Source: Athripsodes cinereus (lineage: Eukaryota; Arthropoda; Insecta; Trichoptera; Leptoceridae). From it: DNA of 64,000 nucleotides. Under the pieces are notes generated by a model. The model was not told where the DNA came from and searched no databases. It saw nothing but the letters and a program-made list of their open reading frames with translations. The translations under genes and the position numbers were made by a program. Positions 1 to 13,384 of this stretch are shown piece after piece (position 1 is the stretch's first letter; every line of letters starts with the position of its first letter). The stretch lies in NCBI GenBank assembly GCA_947579605.1, contig OX388312.1, forward strand, positions 2,232,001-2,296,000, written 5' to 3'.

Positions 1-849
1 AGACATAAATTAATTATGTATGGGTATAATATGAACATAAATTAATTACCTTTTGTACTAAAAAATTATACCTTTTAAAGTAACAAATCACAAGAAAATT
101 CATGTACAAATTTTCTCCAAACTACTTTGCATCAGTCTTCCATCCAAGAACTGACAATACTCAATGTCACCATAACTTTAGTGATCGAATGAGAGCGAGT
201 GCATAGAACACTTTATGATTAATAGTACAATCTCAGATTATGGCTTTTATTATTTTTTCGTACTACCATTACTGCTGCGTATACCTATATAAAATATTGA
301 ACATCCTGTATACCTGATAAAATCGTAAAAGGAGCCCTACAATAAAAGAAGAACCATCAGTGTCCTTCAAACTTGCAACATTAATGTGTTTGGTCGCATT
401 ATACACTTTTCCTTCGAATTTCTAGTCTTTCGAATATATGCAGAAGACTGATAAATGCCATTGACTCTTATCATTTGTCCGAAAAGTGAATAAGCTCTTA
501 TCGATGAAATAATATTAATTGAATTCCTTAAAACTATCAATTTTATCAATTTAACACAATAATTTCTTACCTGAAAGTACAGGTTAATCATTTTATCATT
601 TATAATAAGACAGGTGATAATGGCAACCCAATTAGTGAGTACCTACTTAGTTTATTTTGCATACTTTGTAATATACTTCAATTCATTGCACCATGTTTTT
701 TTAATAAAAAAACAACATCATGTTTTATTTTAAACGCACTTAATTGAATTGTCTTAGGTATATGACGTAAAAGTATGTAAATAACCATCAAAGTATCCAT
801 GTTCGTGTTGCGAAGCAGCATGTTCGATTCCTGGTTGGAGTAAGTGTGT
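1..849. other. AT-rich spacer, nothing recognised
   Basis: No coding exon, RNA gene or repeat family was recognised. Near 816-840 a short GTTCGATTCC block resembles a tRNA B box, possibly a decayed SINE head, but no A box or flanking SINE body is visible. Confidence 0.5.
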
Positions 850-1250
850 TTGTAGAATCTAGAGTTGTCAAGTTTACGTATTTTTACGTAGATCTACAAA
901 CTTTGAATCCTATTTAGTAATCTACGTATTTTGGCCTAAACTACGTAGGTACTTTTGTTTCAAATGTACGTACTTTTTGTACTGTACGGTTATTTTGTCA
1001 AATCAACGTTTTTATGTTTTCTAATTTATCCCTGTTTTTTTAATATAACTTAACAAATCCGAGAATATTGCGAAAAATTTCAAAATCATTTTACAAAACT
1101 GTGAAAGCTGAGACCTGAAGGAAGGAAAGAAGATCCTTATTTTACAAAATCCAGATAGGCAACTATTCAAAAATCTACGAAGTTTTATCTTAAATGAAAG
1201 TACTTTTTGTCAGATCTACGTCTTTTTAAAATTCGAGTTGGCAGCACCGA
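850..1250. repeat. Possible degenerate terminal-inverted-repeat element
   Basis: Near 855-905 the sequence runs GTTGTCAA, then TTTTTACGTAGATCT. Near 1205-1250 the reverse complement reads GCTGCCAA, then AAAAAGACGTAGATCT. The ends are therefore imperfectly inverted around a shared ACGTAGATCT core, and CTACGTA-type words recur between them. This looks like a non-autonomous DNA transposon, but target duplication and family cannot be determined by eye. Confidence 0.35.
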
Positions 1251-2642
1251 TAATTATAATCCTCTATGTTTATCTACATATCTATCTCTATGTACCTACT
1301 TGTTTATGCAGTATATTCTCTGGTTATCCTACTTGTATATATCAAATGCTGTGATTAAATAGTTGGTAGGCACTTGCTGCTTGTTGAGTCCTCTGTATCA
1401 CTCTTCTATAAAACATTATAGATAGACAGATCTTGTATGGGGGTATATCAGACCGTTTATTAGTTAGTTAACCGTTTATGCTTTATGTTCGATCAATAAA
1501 TTATTAACATGTACTTATTATCATGATATTAATATTAAAAGTATGCGATTTCTGAATATGTACCTACTAAGGTAAATATATATCATAAAAAATAATTATT
1601 ATCTTAGGTACATGAGACCTGCTTGTCTAATTTAACCCTGTAAGGGTGTTGAACTTGGGTCTTGTAGACCATATTTTTTTTAATTTTAAATACATGTTGA
1701 TTTCTTGCTTAGAGAGATTCACATTGGAAAATTAAAATAACTTCTTAAGATTTGGACAAAACAAGCTAATTAATATATATGTGTGAATAAACAGTCAATG
1801 CATGCGTAGTATTCCTTAATTATCCTACTCATGTTTAATATTATTTCTATTTATCCTGTAAGAAAGCACAACAGCATGTCGTCAATGTATCCGCAAAATT
1901 GAGAAAAAATAAAAGAAAACCGTTGGTATCAAATTTGGAAATACGAAATTTGGTGAATGCTGCAGCATTTTATGAAATAAAATAATTGGATAAGTTTTCT
2001 CGCCCTCTGTATATTGATTGTGTTTAGTTTTAATTTATTTCTTTATAAAATTGTTTGTATTGTGATCAATGTACAGTAAAGAATGAATAAATAAATGTTG
2101 TTGCTTATGATTCTATACCTGTCTAATATAGAAATATATGGTTTAAAGTAACGTTACCATAATGGGTCCTATTGGTTATAATAATATTATTTTGAGGTCT
2201 AACATACCCCATGTGGCAGTACAGTGTTGAACATTATTAACTATAACTGCTTTGAGTAATGTTAGTAAGTAGTAATTAAATATTCACAAAGGAAGAGAAT
2301 GATATAAAAAATAATTGCAGTATTTTAATCGCTATTATGGATCAATGTACATTACATTACATACCTGTACTTACAAAGTTATTTCCAGTTTTACAATAAT
2401 ACGCTTTTATGATCCATAACTCAACGGCAGACTACATTATTTTATATACATACCAACTTTAAACCCGGTTTTACCCGGGAATTAATTGTCTTTTTAAGAA
2501 AAAACATTTTATATTAAATATTCAATCATCATTCTGAGAATTGAAGAAAATCGTGAATCGAAAAATATGGACTAAACGACAGTATCATAAGTAATCATAA
2601 TTCACTTTTCTTGCTTATTAAAATTAACAATTTACTTGACTT
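1251..2642. other. AT-rich spacer
   Basis: No gene, RNA or repeat family recognised. Short open frames have no recognisable motif. Confidence 0.5.
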
Positions 2643-2860
2643 CTATCTGTACCTACCTTCACATCGTATCCCTGGTGTGGTAGGCCAGAATAAGGAACGC
2701 CATATTGTATTGATATATTTTTACGTAATTCTTTCGTTATCTCCACATTTATCCAATTTTTCATAAATACAATCCGATTTCGCTTGCTCAATACGCGGCC
2801 GTGTTTTAAAGTTTGATGCAGGTGGTCAAGCCACGTAGTTCTCGGACGTATGCTTTCTGA
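2643..2860 (-). mobile_element. Decayed LINE C-terminal fragment (same family as 62964-63411)
   Basis: On the minus strand the sequence reads RPRTTWLDHLHQTLKHGRV, then LSKRNR, an NVE block and a degraded YGVPYSGLP end. It aligns block for block with the C-terminus of the LINE at 62964-63411 (RPRTTWLDHVDQILKDGRV, LSKRNRR, MNVEEA, SVLSAYPTWDTA). The 3' end (on the plus strand CTATCTGTACCTACCTTCAC and following bases) corresponds to the shared LINE/SINE tail. It is a 5'-truncated, diverged copy with no upstream reverse transcriptase. Confidence 0.75.
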
Positions 2861-3884
2861 CTTATTTATTTTTCTTACTAAATCTATGAATTATCCTTAT
2901 TAATTAATTATGTATTAACTATGGTTTTGTATCCCTATTTACGCTTTAAATTTACGAATGAGCAAGTAAGACATTAGAGGGTATTAGTTTTCGTATTGGA
3001 TACATGCATGTCTGGTAAAAATAGTTATCAAGTATATAAAAACTTCAATAAAATACAAATTCATTAACAAACGCATTCGAATATTTCATAGATTATAAAT
3101 AATATTGAAACTATGTTGTTTACTTACTTTCTTGCTGGGTCTTTTGCCTCTGCTGCAGGTCTAATAGACTACTTGATCTGAGGGAGATAATGGGTTAAGT
3201 ACTACAATGATCATTCCACCTTTGAACTTTGAGAAATAAAATAAGTCAATGTATATTTAAGGTTGTCGAGAGGTATTTGCACTCAGATCAAACTTCAATA
3301 GGTCGTTGTCCATTATGAAATTATTTCCATTCTGTACCTACGTTTTTTCTAGATATCTTGGATTAGGGAAAGGTTGGAGAGAGGCAGATCGTTGAAAAAT
3401 GCACAACTGAAATCCTCCACATCTGTTTAGGTATCAAACGGATATTCTTGGATAACCAAAAGTAGTTTCAAGTTTATTTGCATCCATTTTCCATCCATCC
3501 AAATACTAAGCGGTAGTTGACGTGATGATAGAGTAAGTATATCAGTATAGGAATTTGAATCACGAATCTTCTGTTCCAACTTCCACATTGAAGGAGACCC
3601 ATCGTTCACCCGGTTGTCTCAGCAGTCTGGAGACTTCCATTATCCAACTTCCATGACTTAAACATGTTTGGATGTGAAGCTTTATGATCATACTTATATT
3701 CTTGCTTTTACATGACCTTTTTTTCTTTCACATTTCTTTAAAAAAGCCATTCTGGTCCACTACTTAATATAGACACCTCCGTAATAACGGCTTATTTGTA
3801 CTGTACAACTATCAAAACACTAAAAAATATATAAAAAAATAAAAGTGGATTTCATTATGTACAAAGCACTACTACTGTATATTA
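2861..3884. other. AT-rich spacer
   Basis: No feature recognised. The 60-codon minus-strand frame at 3427-3609 has no recognisable motif. Confidence 0.45.
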
Positions 3885-4035
3885 TTATAATGTCATCACA
3901 GTATATCCCACAAGTGGGGTAGCTAGCGGGCTTCATGCATGAACTAAACATGTAGGGTCGCCTTTCGGTGGCAGTAAAAAAAGAGAGATTCGGGTTGAAT
4001 GCCATCTCCAAGTGCAACACGAAATAATGACGGGT
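3885..4035 (-). repeat. Tail-sharing SINE, partial copy
   Basis: The minus-strand 3' tail is visible near 3895-3925 as the complement of CTACCCCACTTGTGGGATAT. The body is diverged. It belongs to the most abundant repeat in the window (see the 36680-36905 copy). Confidence 0.6.
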
Positions 4036-7000
4036 TGGTCTGACCAGATTAATGGCATTTTTTTAATTATTTTTATGAATGTTTTATCAACTCTCTGTGT
4101 GTGTCTCTGTAGAATAAATAAATAAATATTATTATTGTCTTGTGCTTATTTTTACCAGCTTACCTCACATCGAACTGCGTAGATTCATAGGATAGTCTTA
4201 TTAATAAAATATACGAGTTCGTTTCCTAGGTTGGCATCTTCACAACAATAATTATCTAAAAATTTCTTCGAAACGAAATGTTTAAAACCGTTTATCTCTG
4301 GTGGTACTACTAGGTACTATTTATAATCATTCCGAGATCATTCGAAGAAACTTACAACAGCAACAATATCAAAAACTGGAATTAAATCAAAACGACTGGC
4401 TATCACAATCATTATTATTGTTCCGATTACAACCGATAATTTACCCGGTATTATTATTAAATGGTTTATTCTTAAAAGCTTCGTTAAGGGGTTATGAAGA
4501 ATCAAATATGTATTTTTTTTATTAACAGTAGTTGAATTAATTAATCAGTTCTTGATGAAAAGAAATGAAAACGAAATACATATAATGGGTAGTTAGCAAT
4601 TTTACTGTTGATTTTATTATTTCGAGTTTGCTTTCAAAAGCTTCAGCACTATCATCGACAAGAAAATATAAAGTAATTTATTTTTATTTATATATTGGTA
4701 TTTATTTAATTTACATAAATCAACGGCATGAGCCTTTTACATGTTGTACTATTCATAATAAAAAACAAATCAAGATTTTCATTCACAACACATTTGGAGC
4801 GATTATTAGCCGTTATTAGCGAAGAACAAAACACAATTATTGTATAACGAATATTATTTAAGTTAGGCTATTTAGGTTAGAATTATACCTAATATTTATC
4901 AAATAAGTCAAATCAAATCTTTAAATTTTTGTATTAAATATAAAGATTTATTACATAACAGAAACAATATTTGGTACATAAGTGAAAAATCTTTGAAGTT
5001 TACCAAAATCAAATACAGTTTTAATTATATTATTATTTATATTACATTTCATTCATACCTATAGCGAGATTTTTTTTTCAAGTCAACAGAACACTACAGA
5101 TAATACATATAAATCTAGTACAGTTATACAAGTACCAATAACAAAAATAACAAGTATGTAATGCAATATCCAATTTATAAGTGTCCATATTATATAAACG
5201 AATTATTTTATATCATAGCCCTATATTATTCAATTTTTTTTTAATTTTATTTATTTATTCTTTACTGTACATTGATAACAAGCAAATTCACACAAAAATT
5301 AGTGTCTTCTGCAATGAAATATGAATTATCAACAGCTATAAGTGCACCAAGAAGGAAAGAGATGAAGGAAATTAGTTTAGGTGTAATTCGATTTATTTAG
5401 ATGTCTGATTTCTTTAGTAATATAACTATTTTAAGTTTTGGGGTAGACAGCACCTCAACGTCTCCGCTAGAGTCTAGGAACGTGCCTTGATAAAATGACA
5501 CGAATGCATAACTCATTCCACCCAATGATAATTTTATGTTATTTCAAATAATATCTCTGTGGTTATAAATTATTTATTTATTTATTCATTTCAATCCGTA
5601 CTAGTAATGTGAACGTTCCTATAATTGGAGCAATTATAAACATTATGATTTAATAATAAATTTGGTTTCAAAACTATACAAATCCATTTTAGAAAATGGA
5701 ATGCGTATTTCAAAACTATACAAATACACTCAACACCTTGTGATGATTCTTGTGTCATCAATTCTGATCGTCAATTTTTTTGGCAAAATTTTATCAGTCA
5801 ACTTATTTCTTCATTAAGAGCATGTCATCCGCTGGCTTCCCTTCTTGTGGATGATGCCGTGTTTGTACACATAAACAAGTGCAATTAAAAAAAAAACATT
5901 TTCAAAATTAAATAAATATATTTCTAGAATTATTGAACTATGTTTGCAAAACTAAAATAAATATTTTTTTGGGGTTATGACTAATTTTAACAATGATTTC
6001 TCTTACTGAAAACGTATTCGTCTTTGAAACTCTGATATACCATTTAACAACAACCATGATATTAATACTTTTGTCCTTATGATATTGTAATAGGGTTTTC
6101 AATATACCTACCTATATAATATCCAACTCGAAATCGATATATCGATACAATGTTATACGAGTACTTAATAATAATTTAATGCCCTTAAAACACAACAAAT
6201 TCTCAAATCGGTAATGCTGCGTTCCTTTTTCAAATTATCGTTAACTTAGTAATATTAATTTTATATTATATAAAATGTAGTACTATTATTATGATAAATA
6301 ATATAAAAGGAAGTATATATTATGTTTTTTTTTTTGTGTTGTATTTATTGTAATATGTGTGGGTACATATGTCTTATTATTATTATTAATCGATTATCGA
6401 TAAGAAAAGTAAAAATGATTATATCGCCGACAGCTACGAATTATATTGTCCGACATTTTGTGTTTTATTATTATTATTAGGTATTGATCTTACATATTAT
6501 TACATATATCAGACATGTGCGCAAACTTCACAAATTATCGTTTTGTGTGGTACACAAATAATCAACATATGTTTCGAAGTTGGTACTTATTTATAAAATT
6601 AAAAATCCGTGTTTTAACATATCTTCGTAAAATAAGTCTAAAAAAAATGTCCGGAATAATTAATAAAAATATATTTTTTGATTAGTTGGCAAACTTTTTT
6701 GGCAGATTTGTAATACTGCTTGCCTCTGACACCAGCAACCTTAGTTGCTGTTTTGAGGTATTGTTTATAATTGAATAATTGAATAAATAACTTTCAAAAT
6801 AATATTTTTTATAGAAGTGTTTTTCAATGTAGAAAGGTGAAAATAGAGTATGATTAATGCTATAATAATTATTTGCAATAAATTCATTGCTTATTCCTTT
6901 TGTAGTATATATTGTAATGTTATCGATGTTATATTGTAGAATTTATCATTTGTAAATCAAAAAAATAATTTCACTAATTTTAAAGGGACTGACTATGTCA

Positions 7001-7600
7001 CAGTTTTTAGTCATCAAAATTAAAAATTTAAGTGCCAAAATATAGATGTAGTTATTTAAGTCAATCAAAAAGAAGTAAATTATTTTTTGGAACAATCTGT
7101 GTATATAATAAGAAATTAATAAAAAAAATCTGAATACACATATTATAGCTAATCTTACTAAAACACACACATTTTCTACAGCTAGTTCAATCGATAAAAT
7201 AATAATATATTCGTGAATCGATACATATCGATATTTTAGAACACACATTTTGATACGTGACTTATTAATCTGTATGTGAATAGTATTTATTTAAAAAAAA
7301 AAATATCGATATACCTGCGTTATGTGTACATACTTACCTATGTATGTATATTATTATTAATTTGTATTTTGATCGATTGGTTATAAATAAAACGTGTAAT
7401 TGTTGTACCCGATAATATGTAGTATACCTACGTAACTATGTATAATTCTTACTATTCATTCGGTTATTATCGATATGAAATCAATTGAGCGACCCATACC
7501 TATTTACGAATCTTGAAAAATAATTTATTTTTTATTATTCTAAAATGAAAATGAAGAATTCGTAAAATGTAGATAAGCCCAGATTTGAACTGTGTTTTCA
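4036..7600. other. AT-rich spacer with LINE-like tail at 4113
   Basis: At about 4113-4130 a GAATAAATAAATAAATATT string resembles the (TAAA)n tail of jockey-type LINEs seen elsewhere in the window. Near 5667 and 5709 the word TTCAAAACTATACAAAT is directly repeated. No coding region was recognised. The open frames at 4301-4525 and 6946-7248 look like chance frames in AT-rich DNA. Confidence 0.45.
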
Positions 7601-7815
7601 CTATTACTACATTACGAAGAGTCAAATATAACATCTTTCACTGTGCACCGTTCTTAAGACAGCGATAATTATGTGCTCAATGCGAATCGAGATATAAATT
7701 TTAGCTGTTTTTTACTATTACAAACTAGATTATGGAGAATGAGAGATAACATCTTTCACAATGCACCGTTTTTTTAATAACTACTAATAACTTTGTGCTC
7801 AATGTTTGTCGAATT
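7600..7815. repeat. Diverged tandem duplication, offset about 118 bp
   Basis: The blocks ACATCTTTCAC, GCACCGTT and TGTGCTCAATG occur in the same order twice, from about 7631 and again from about 7749. Both copies are preceded by a TTTTACTATTAC-like string. The copies are clearly diverged, so the duplication is old. No function is visible. Confidence 0.6.
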
Positions 7816-10275
7816 TTTACGTATCTTATGAAAGTTAACATCATGGTTTCATTTTTGTTTTTTTTATCATTCCTGACACGATTTTCACTTACTTTGGAGT
7901 AGTTTTGATTGTACAAGGCCTGCAAATTGTCACGAATTACGTTTATAATTCCATTTTAATGACAAAATGTATGTTTTCAATAAAAACCACGGACATCTCA
8001 CATGTCTCATTGTTAACCCTTTAAGGTATATTAAGAATATTGTATTAGGTATATTAAAAATATTTGATTGAAGAATGTCGATATTGTTTTATTGGTATTT
8101 TGATGGTTTCTCGATCTTTTGACAAGTGCTCTTGGTACCGTGCCCTGAGGCCAAACAATTTTTGAAACGATATCGGAATCCAAAACACATTTTTAATAAT
8201 ACATAAGTAGGTACCTACCAGGGGCGTGTCTAGATTTTTTTATTAAAGTATTTATTTACTGTCTTAAGGAACACAAACAATTTTACGCAATAATATTAAC
8301 AAATAATATTAACATTACAAATTTCATCGATGCACGAACCAATCAAGGTCCCGCGAATTACCAGAGCGTACGACGAATACGCTGGTAGCAAATATCAATG
8401 TATATAAAATATATTTGAAAATAATCAATTGTCACCCATCCTAGAGCTGACCACACCAAAATTTGTTCAATTTCGATGATGGAGCGAGAGTCGGAAGTGT
8501 TCGAAACAATATTATCTTTAAAACATTACAATGATCAAGGCATTTGAGCATCCTAACATAATATGTAGGTACCTACTTTCTAGGCATCGTTATGTATGTC
8601 GATTGTCCAATATCGGTACGGAATCGAAAACAAAATATTACAGAAAAAAGCGCAGCATTTGACATTTTTGTCTCACTCGTACACACTAAGTTTGTGACAT
8701 TTTGTGGCGCGCTTGTTTCCTTGTATTGTTTTAAGTGCTGCACGATTGTTTTAGGTGGCGAGTGATATTTCTAAAATTGCTTCCACGTACTTTTATATTT
8801 TTCTAAATTTTAAAACCACAGGTATGACACGGCCTTTGGACTTGCTTGGAGGTCACGTCACTGGTACGTACTTATATGTATTAAGATTTGTGTTCACAAA
8901 TAAAGATAAACGATAAAAGTTCGATCACATTTGATAAAAGTAACATTTTAATTTGAAAATATTTTATTAGTATGTATTTTTTTTTGTTTTCTCTACGTTC
9001 ATATCCAAATCTCTTATCGTAACTAGTTTTGAAACCTGGCTCCGCTCCGCTAAAGCAATCATTAAAGACAACAATATTATCAACTTATTTATTAAAAGAA
9101 ATATGCAGCCAGAACAACCTTTAAGGATCAATAAGACTTTTTATTATTATTATTCTTTCTTTACATTATCATTTTGTATCAGTGTTAAAAAAACAAAATT
9201 AAATTCAAAATACTAGGACGATATGCAGTGGCGAGATTCACACACTTCTTTCATCTTACCAGGATATTTGAAACAAAAACAATCAACATAATATACCAAC
9301 AATCAATGAAAAACAAAAACATGGAAACTATGTATGTTACTAGAGGCACATTACCCAGATTAAAAATTGGGCCAAGTTTAAAAAAAATACATATATTAAA
9401 CAAACAAACATACATATGAGCCAACTCAAATATTTTTATTTGGTTGGTACTATTTTTTTTTTAAATTTTGATTTTCGTTTTTCTATTGTCTTTTATTATG
9501 TATGATGTTTTGAAGATGAATTTCATGATAAACTTTATAGAAAGGTGACGAGTTTATGTTTTATTTTATTTAATCTCTTTTTGTGCTTTCAATTTGGTTG
9601 TCACGACTCAATCGAACTGTGAGAAATTTTATTTTAAAGCTGTCTTTTTACAAATCACTCATTTTAACATAGAATTTTATACAAAGTTCATTATTCTGTC
9701 CTGCTTTTGTGATTTTTTTCTTCATTTTATGGTTGTAGTTATTTTAATTTGTCACCCATCTTGAACGTCGTAGTTAGATGGAAGAAATCACTAAGGGATC
9801 AACAGCTCATGGATGATGATGTTATTTCCAACATAATTAAAATTAATGTGTTTTGCACTGCAATGTTATATTCTTGAAATACGCCTAAATTTTTATTTGT
9901 TTAATTATATTATTATGTCTTACCTTGTATTTTGTAGTCTCAAAGCAAATTTATAATTCTTTGAGACAAATAAAGAAATTAATAAAAAAAATATAGTGAT
10001 AATCTGTACACAAGCTACATAATAGCTTCGCCAGATGAGTAAATTTTTTCATTGTGAACTTTTTTATATTTTGTATTATAGGTAGGTAAGTATATGAATT
10101 TATTGTAACATTTTTATAAAGTAAATAAAATAAATAAAAAAAAATTAAATAAAATCTCGCCACTGCAAATCCATCAAATTTTTTCTAAACTGATTTGTTG
10201 ATTTTGTTATGTGAATGATGTGCAAGTATAGATTAAAATAAATAAATAAATAATGTCTTAGTTTTTATTTAATTT
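7816..10275. other. AT-rich spacer with scraps of repeats
   Basis: A short hairpin lies at about 8361-8390 (ACCAGAGCGTA/TACGCTGGT). GTAGGTACCTAC palindromes lie at 8207-8218 and 8565-8576. The word GATGGAAGAAATCACT near 9777 is shared with a LINE 3' end at 45795. The word TGCAGTGGCGAGAT at about 9225 is inverted at about 10150, so 9225-10165 may be a diverged inverted-repeat element. No gene is recognised. Confidence 0.4.
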
Positions 10276-10362
10276 GCACGTAGAGGATAGCTTGCGTGTT
10301 AATTGTATGTGATTGGTATGCTGGCTACCCCACATTTGGTATAATATGCCGCGATGGGATAG
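10276..10362 (+). repeat. Tail-sharing SINE, 3' fragment
   Basis: It contains a diverged CACGTAGAGGATAGCTTGC block and then CTGGCTACCCCAC followed by a GATATGCC-type end. It is a partial copy of the window's common SINE. Confidence 0.6.
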
Positions 10363-11430
10363 ATTATTTTTATTCAATAAATTTACTTAAGTAGGTATTT
10401 CCAAAAGGAGTATTCAAGATAGAGTTTAGTGTAAAAGATTCCGATTTGGCCGGCCGCCCCTTCCAGCCTGCCCAATGGCCCGCCACTAAGGAAAATTTCG
10501 TTTGAATTTGAGGATTAATAGGAGTCTGTGACTCCTGAAATATCCGAGTGTGAGGTGGGTCATTTTCAACCACGTTCATGTCTCACTTGCATACGTGCTT
10601 AACAAGCTTAAAACATATTGTATCTTATTGTTTTTATATAATAATAATAATAATAATAATCTGGACAATTTATTGAGCGCCGTTTTGTGGTACAAACCAC
10701 CGCTAGGGCGCATTTTCAGTTTTTTTTTTAATTTATTTATTGTTATTTATCAAATTTTAATATATTTTATGAATTTAATTTAACTATTAAAAATAATTAA
10801 TGTATTTCTAACTGTCATAAATTTGAAATATGAAACAATTATGTGAGTTCTAATTGTAGGTATTATTATTATTAAGTTTTTATCTTAATATAACATTTTT
10901 TTGCACTCTATAATTTTTAAATATTTTTAGTGCTCCCTCCCTGTACACGAAATATCTGTATTACCTGGTAGGTTAGAACATTATAACATTGATTTTTATA
11001 TTGAATGTTGTATTGTGTATTTTATGCATTTGTTTGTTTTCTGTTTACCCCTCTTGTTGGAAATGGCGTTTTGTTATAGATGGATAAATCTATTAACAAA
11101 CACTCATTTAACTAAAATAAAAAAATCTGACCAAACATAAAACTCGTGGTAACAGCAAATATATATGCTTACCGTACTAGAGTAATTCACTCAGTATAGC
11201 TAAAATAAAAATTTCAAAACAACATAATATAAGTAAGTATATTGCCAAAATTCCTACAATGATTACTACTATTGTAAAGTTGGATAAAAATAATATTATG
11301 TTCCTTTGCCCGTCTCGTAGGTGGTTTGTTGAGATGCCCTCAAGAAAGGATAGGGTGATTATATTAGGCGTGTACTATCTCGTACAATCATAATAATAAT
11401 AAATTCCTTTTAATAAACATAATATAATAA
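10363..11430. other. AT-rich spacer with (ATA)n microsatellite
   Basis: An (ATA)n run of about 24 bp lies at 10638-10662. Nothing else is recognised. Confidence 0.5.
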
Positions 11431-11431
11431 A

Positions 11432-11690
11432 CGAATGTTTCTTTATTATAATATCAATAATAATAAAGAAACATTCGATTCGAAATTTGAAATGCCGTGT
11501 ACAGATGGCAGGATGCGAACGCCGAATGATTGTCAATCATATGATTGACCAGCAAAACGAATGATTGGCAATCAAGGCCGAATCCTTCAGAAGGTACATA
11601 CAAATTCTCATGCGGATTGATACGGAACGTTCGGCGAAGGTCTGTGTAACATAACCATAGATGCATTTCGGATCCAAACTGTGATAGAGT
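11432..11690. repeat. Dispersed repeat with internal hairpin
   Basis: An 18-bp perfect inverted repeat (11432-11449 with 11460-11477) forms a hairpin with a 10-nt loop. A 28-bp block at 11494-11521 recurs exactly, inverted, at 25092-25119. A perfect 18-bp palindrome GTCAATCATATGATTGAC follows at 11532-11549. Together these suggest one member of a two-copy (in this window) DNA-transposon-like family. Confidence 0.55.
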
Positions 11691-12240
11691 GTTGCTTGCA
11701 TGAAAAAAATCTACCTTTTAAAAAATCAAGCCATCGATCGTAACTTAATTTATATAAAACGATTTTTATGGTTAAGTCCTGATTTTATTTTTGTTTTTAT
11801 ATTTATATACCTCAGCAAAAGATTTCAGGTAATGAAACCCATCTCACATACCTACAATTGATGAAATTTCAAATTAATTTAAGATAAGTGTATATTATTA
11901 TATCACTTGGAAAATAATAATCCGTTTAAATTCAGTCTTTCTCACGAGAATTAAATTACTTTTTTACATTTTTAGTACGCATTTGATTCATTACAAATAT
12001 ACTTTATTGAAGGGGATATTGACACACGAATGGCGAAAATAGTTTTCAGGGCTACCGGTATGATTAATACAATACACATTAAAGAAAAATATCAAAATAT
12101 AACAAAAATGAAATTCACCTATTTGATAGATAATAAAATTGTGGCTACAGTTTTTTTAATGAAACCATGAAAATAGCTGAAGCTATCCAAAGAATCAAAA
12201 AAATACTTATATAAAATAGCACCAGACCAAACCTAAAGTT
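11691..12240. other. AT-rich spacer
   Basis: Nothing recognised. Confidence 0.5.
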
Positions 12241-12705
12241 GCATTCACATTGCTTCACTTTGGATGCTCATCCAGAGTGTCAGGGTCAAACCTGTTCATC
12301 GAAAGTGAACACGTCTGTTCATACTTGTTCATCCTATGCTTTCACTGCCATGTCAACACTCTCAGACATGTTGTATGTAGTTTAACATATTTTCGTACAA
12401 AAATAATTAAACAAATTCAAAAAAGTAACAGATAAAATAAACTAAATAATATAGCTCTCGACTGCATAATAATTTTGTACATGATTCTGACATTCAATAC
12501 AAATTCATAGAGAATAAAACAAATAATAAGATAAAACTTGTTTATGGTCGTTTCAGTGAAAGAACCTTTAAAATTATGACGAGTGGTAATCTCTTTCCTC
12601 CGTCATCGCTAGTGATCATTATTGATGAAACGCCCGTTCACACCTATTCATCTTGGAGGATCATCCGGAGTGATCACTGAAAGTGAACAAATGTGAACGA
12701 CCCTT
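12241..12705. repeat. Diverged inverted-repeat element
   Basis: The left end (ATTCACATTGCTTCACTTTG, then a CATCCAGAGTG block) is matched in reverse complement by the right end (GTTCACATTTGTTCACTTTC, then ACTCCGGATG). The spacing and lack of coding sequence fit a non-autonomous DNA transposon. Target duplications are not evident. Confidence 0.5.
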
Positions 12706-12706
12706 T

Positions 12707-12850
12707 AGGTATTCTTTAGGCGTTCCACCTAATATTGAGTATAGACCATTAAAGGATGACGTCACAGAAAAAATCATTGAGGGGCATCAGGCATCCCAAC
12801 ACAACAGACGATTACGGTGTAATATTAGGTGGAACGCCTAAAGAATACCT
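12707..12850. repeat. Perfect 30-bp inverted repeat spanning a MITE end
   Basis: Bases 12707-12736 are repeated exactly in reverse complement at 12821-12850. One arm lies outside and one inside the element at 12742-13384. The intervening stretch is the left terminal repeat of that element. Confidence 0.8.
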
Positions 12851-13384
12851 AATAATCAAAAAAACTGTCAGTGTCGATTTTGTTATTATTTTGTCGTCTG
12901 ACTTTCTTTTTTTCTCTTATGGCACAACATCCTACAAGGATGATTTGCGCAATCTGACTGTTTGCCCCCCAAGCAAAAGCAAATCCATAGACAAGACCAC
13001 GTGACCTTTAATGGTCTATACTGACAGTCGGAAGGATAATACCGACATGACAACACTCTTCTTGGAAATAATTTACTATCTGAGATAGCGTGTGCTAGGG
13101 TACTTTATCTCTTTTTCACACATACTTAGAACTACGCAGTTAGAAAGATATACGCCCTTAAGCATTTTCTTTCACGTGGTACGCTTTTTTCTTTTATAGA
13201 TATATGTAGGTACCTTATTACCTTATACTGATAGCATGTTATTTAATATTACGTTAGTTTTTGAACGATAATAATAAATTATGGTCAAGTTGGTAAACAC
13301 TGTGAAGTGTTGTATTTCGTCTGTTGTGTTGGGATGCCTGATGACCCTCAATGATTTTCTGTGACGTCATCCTTTAATGGTCTA
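12742..13384. mobile_element. Non-autonomous DNA transposon with long TIRs
   Basis: A terminal inverted repeat of about 67 bp (12742-12810 against 13318-13384) begins TAGACCATTAAAGGATGACG. The two arms are nearly identical. Flanking bases fit a TA target site, as in Tc1/mariner-like MITEs, although TA is palindromic and so weak evidence. An extra right-type end (CCTTTAATGGTCTATA, 13005-13020) lies inside, so a shorter element 12742-13018 may be nested or the element may be composite. There is no transposase. Confidence 0.75.
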
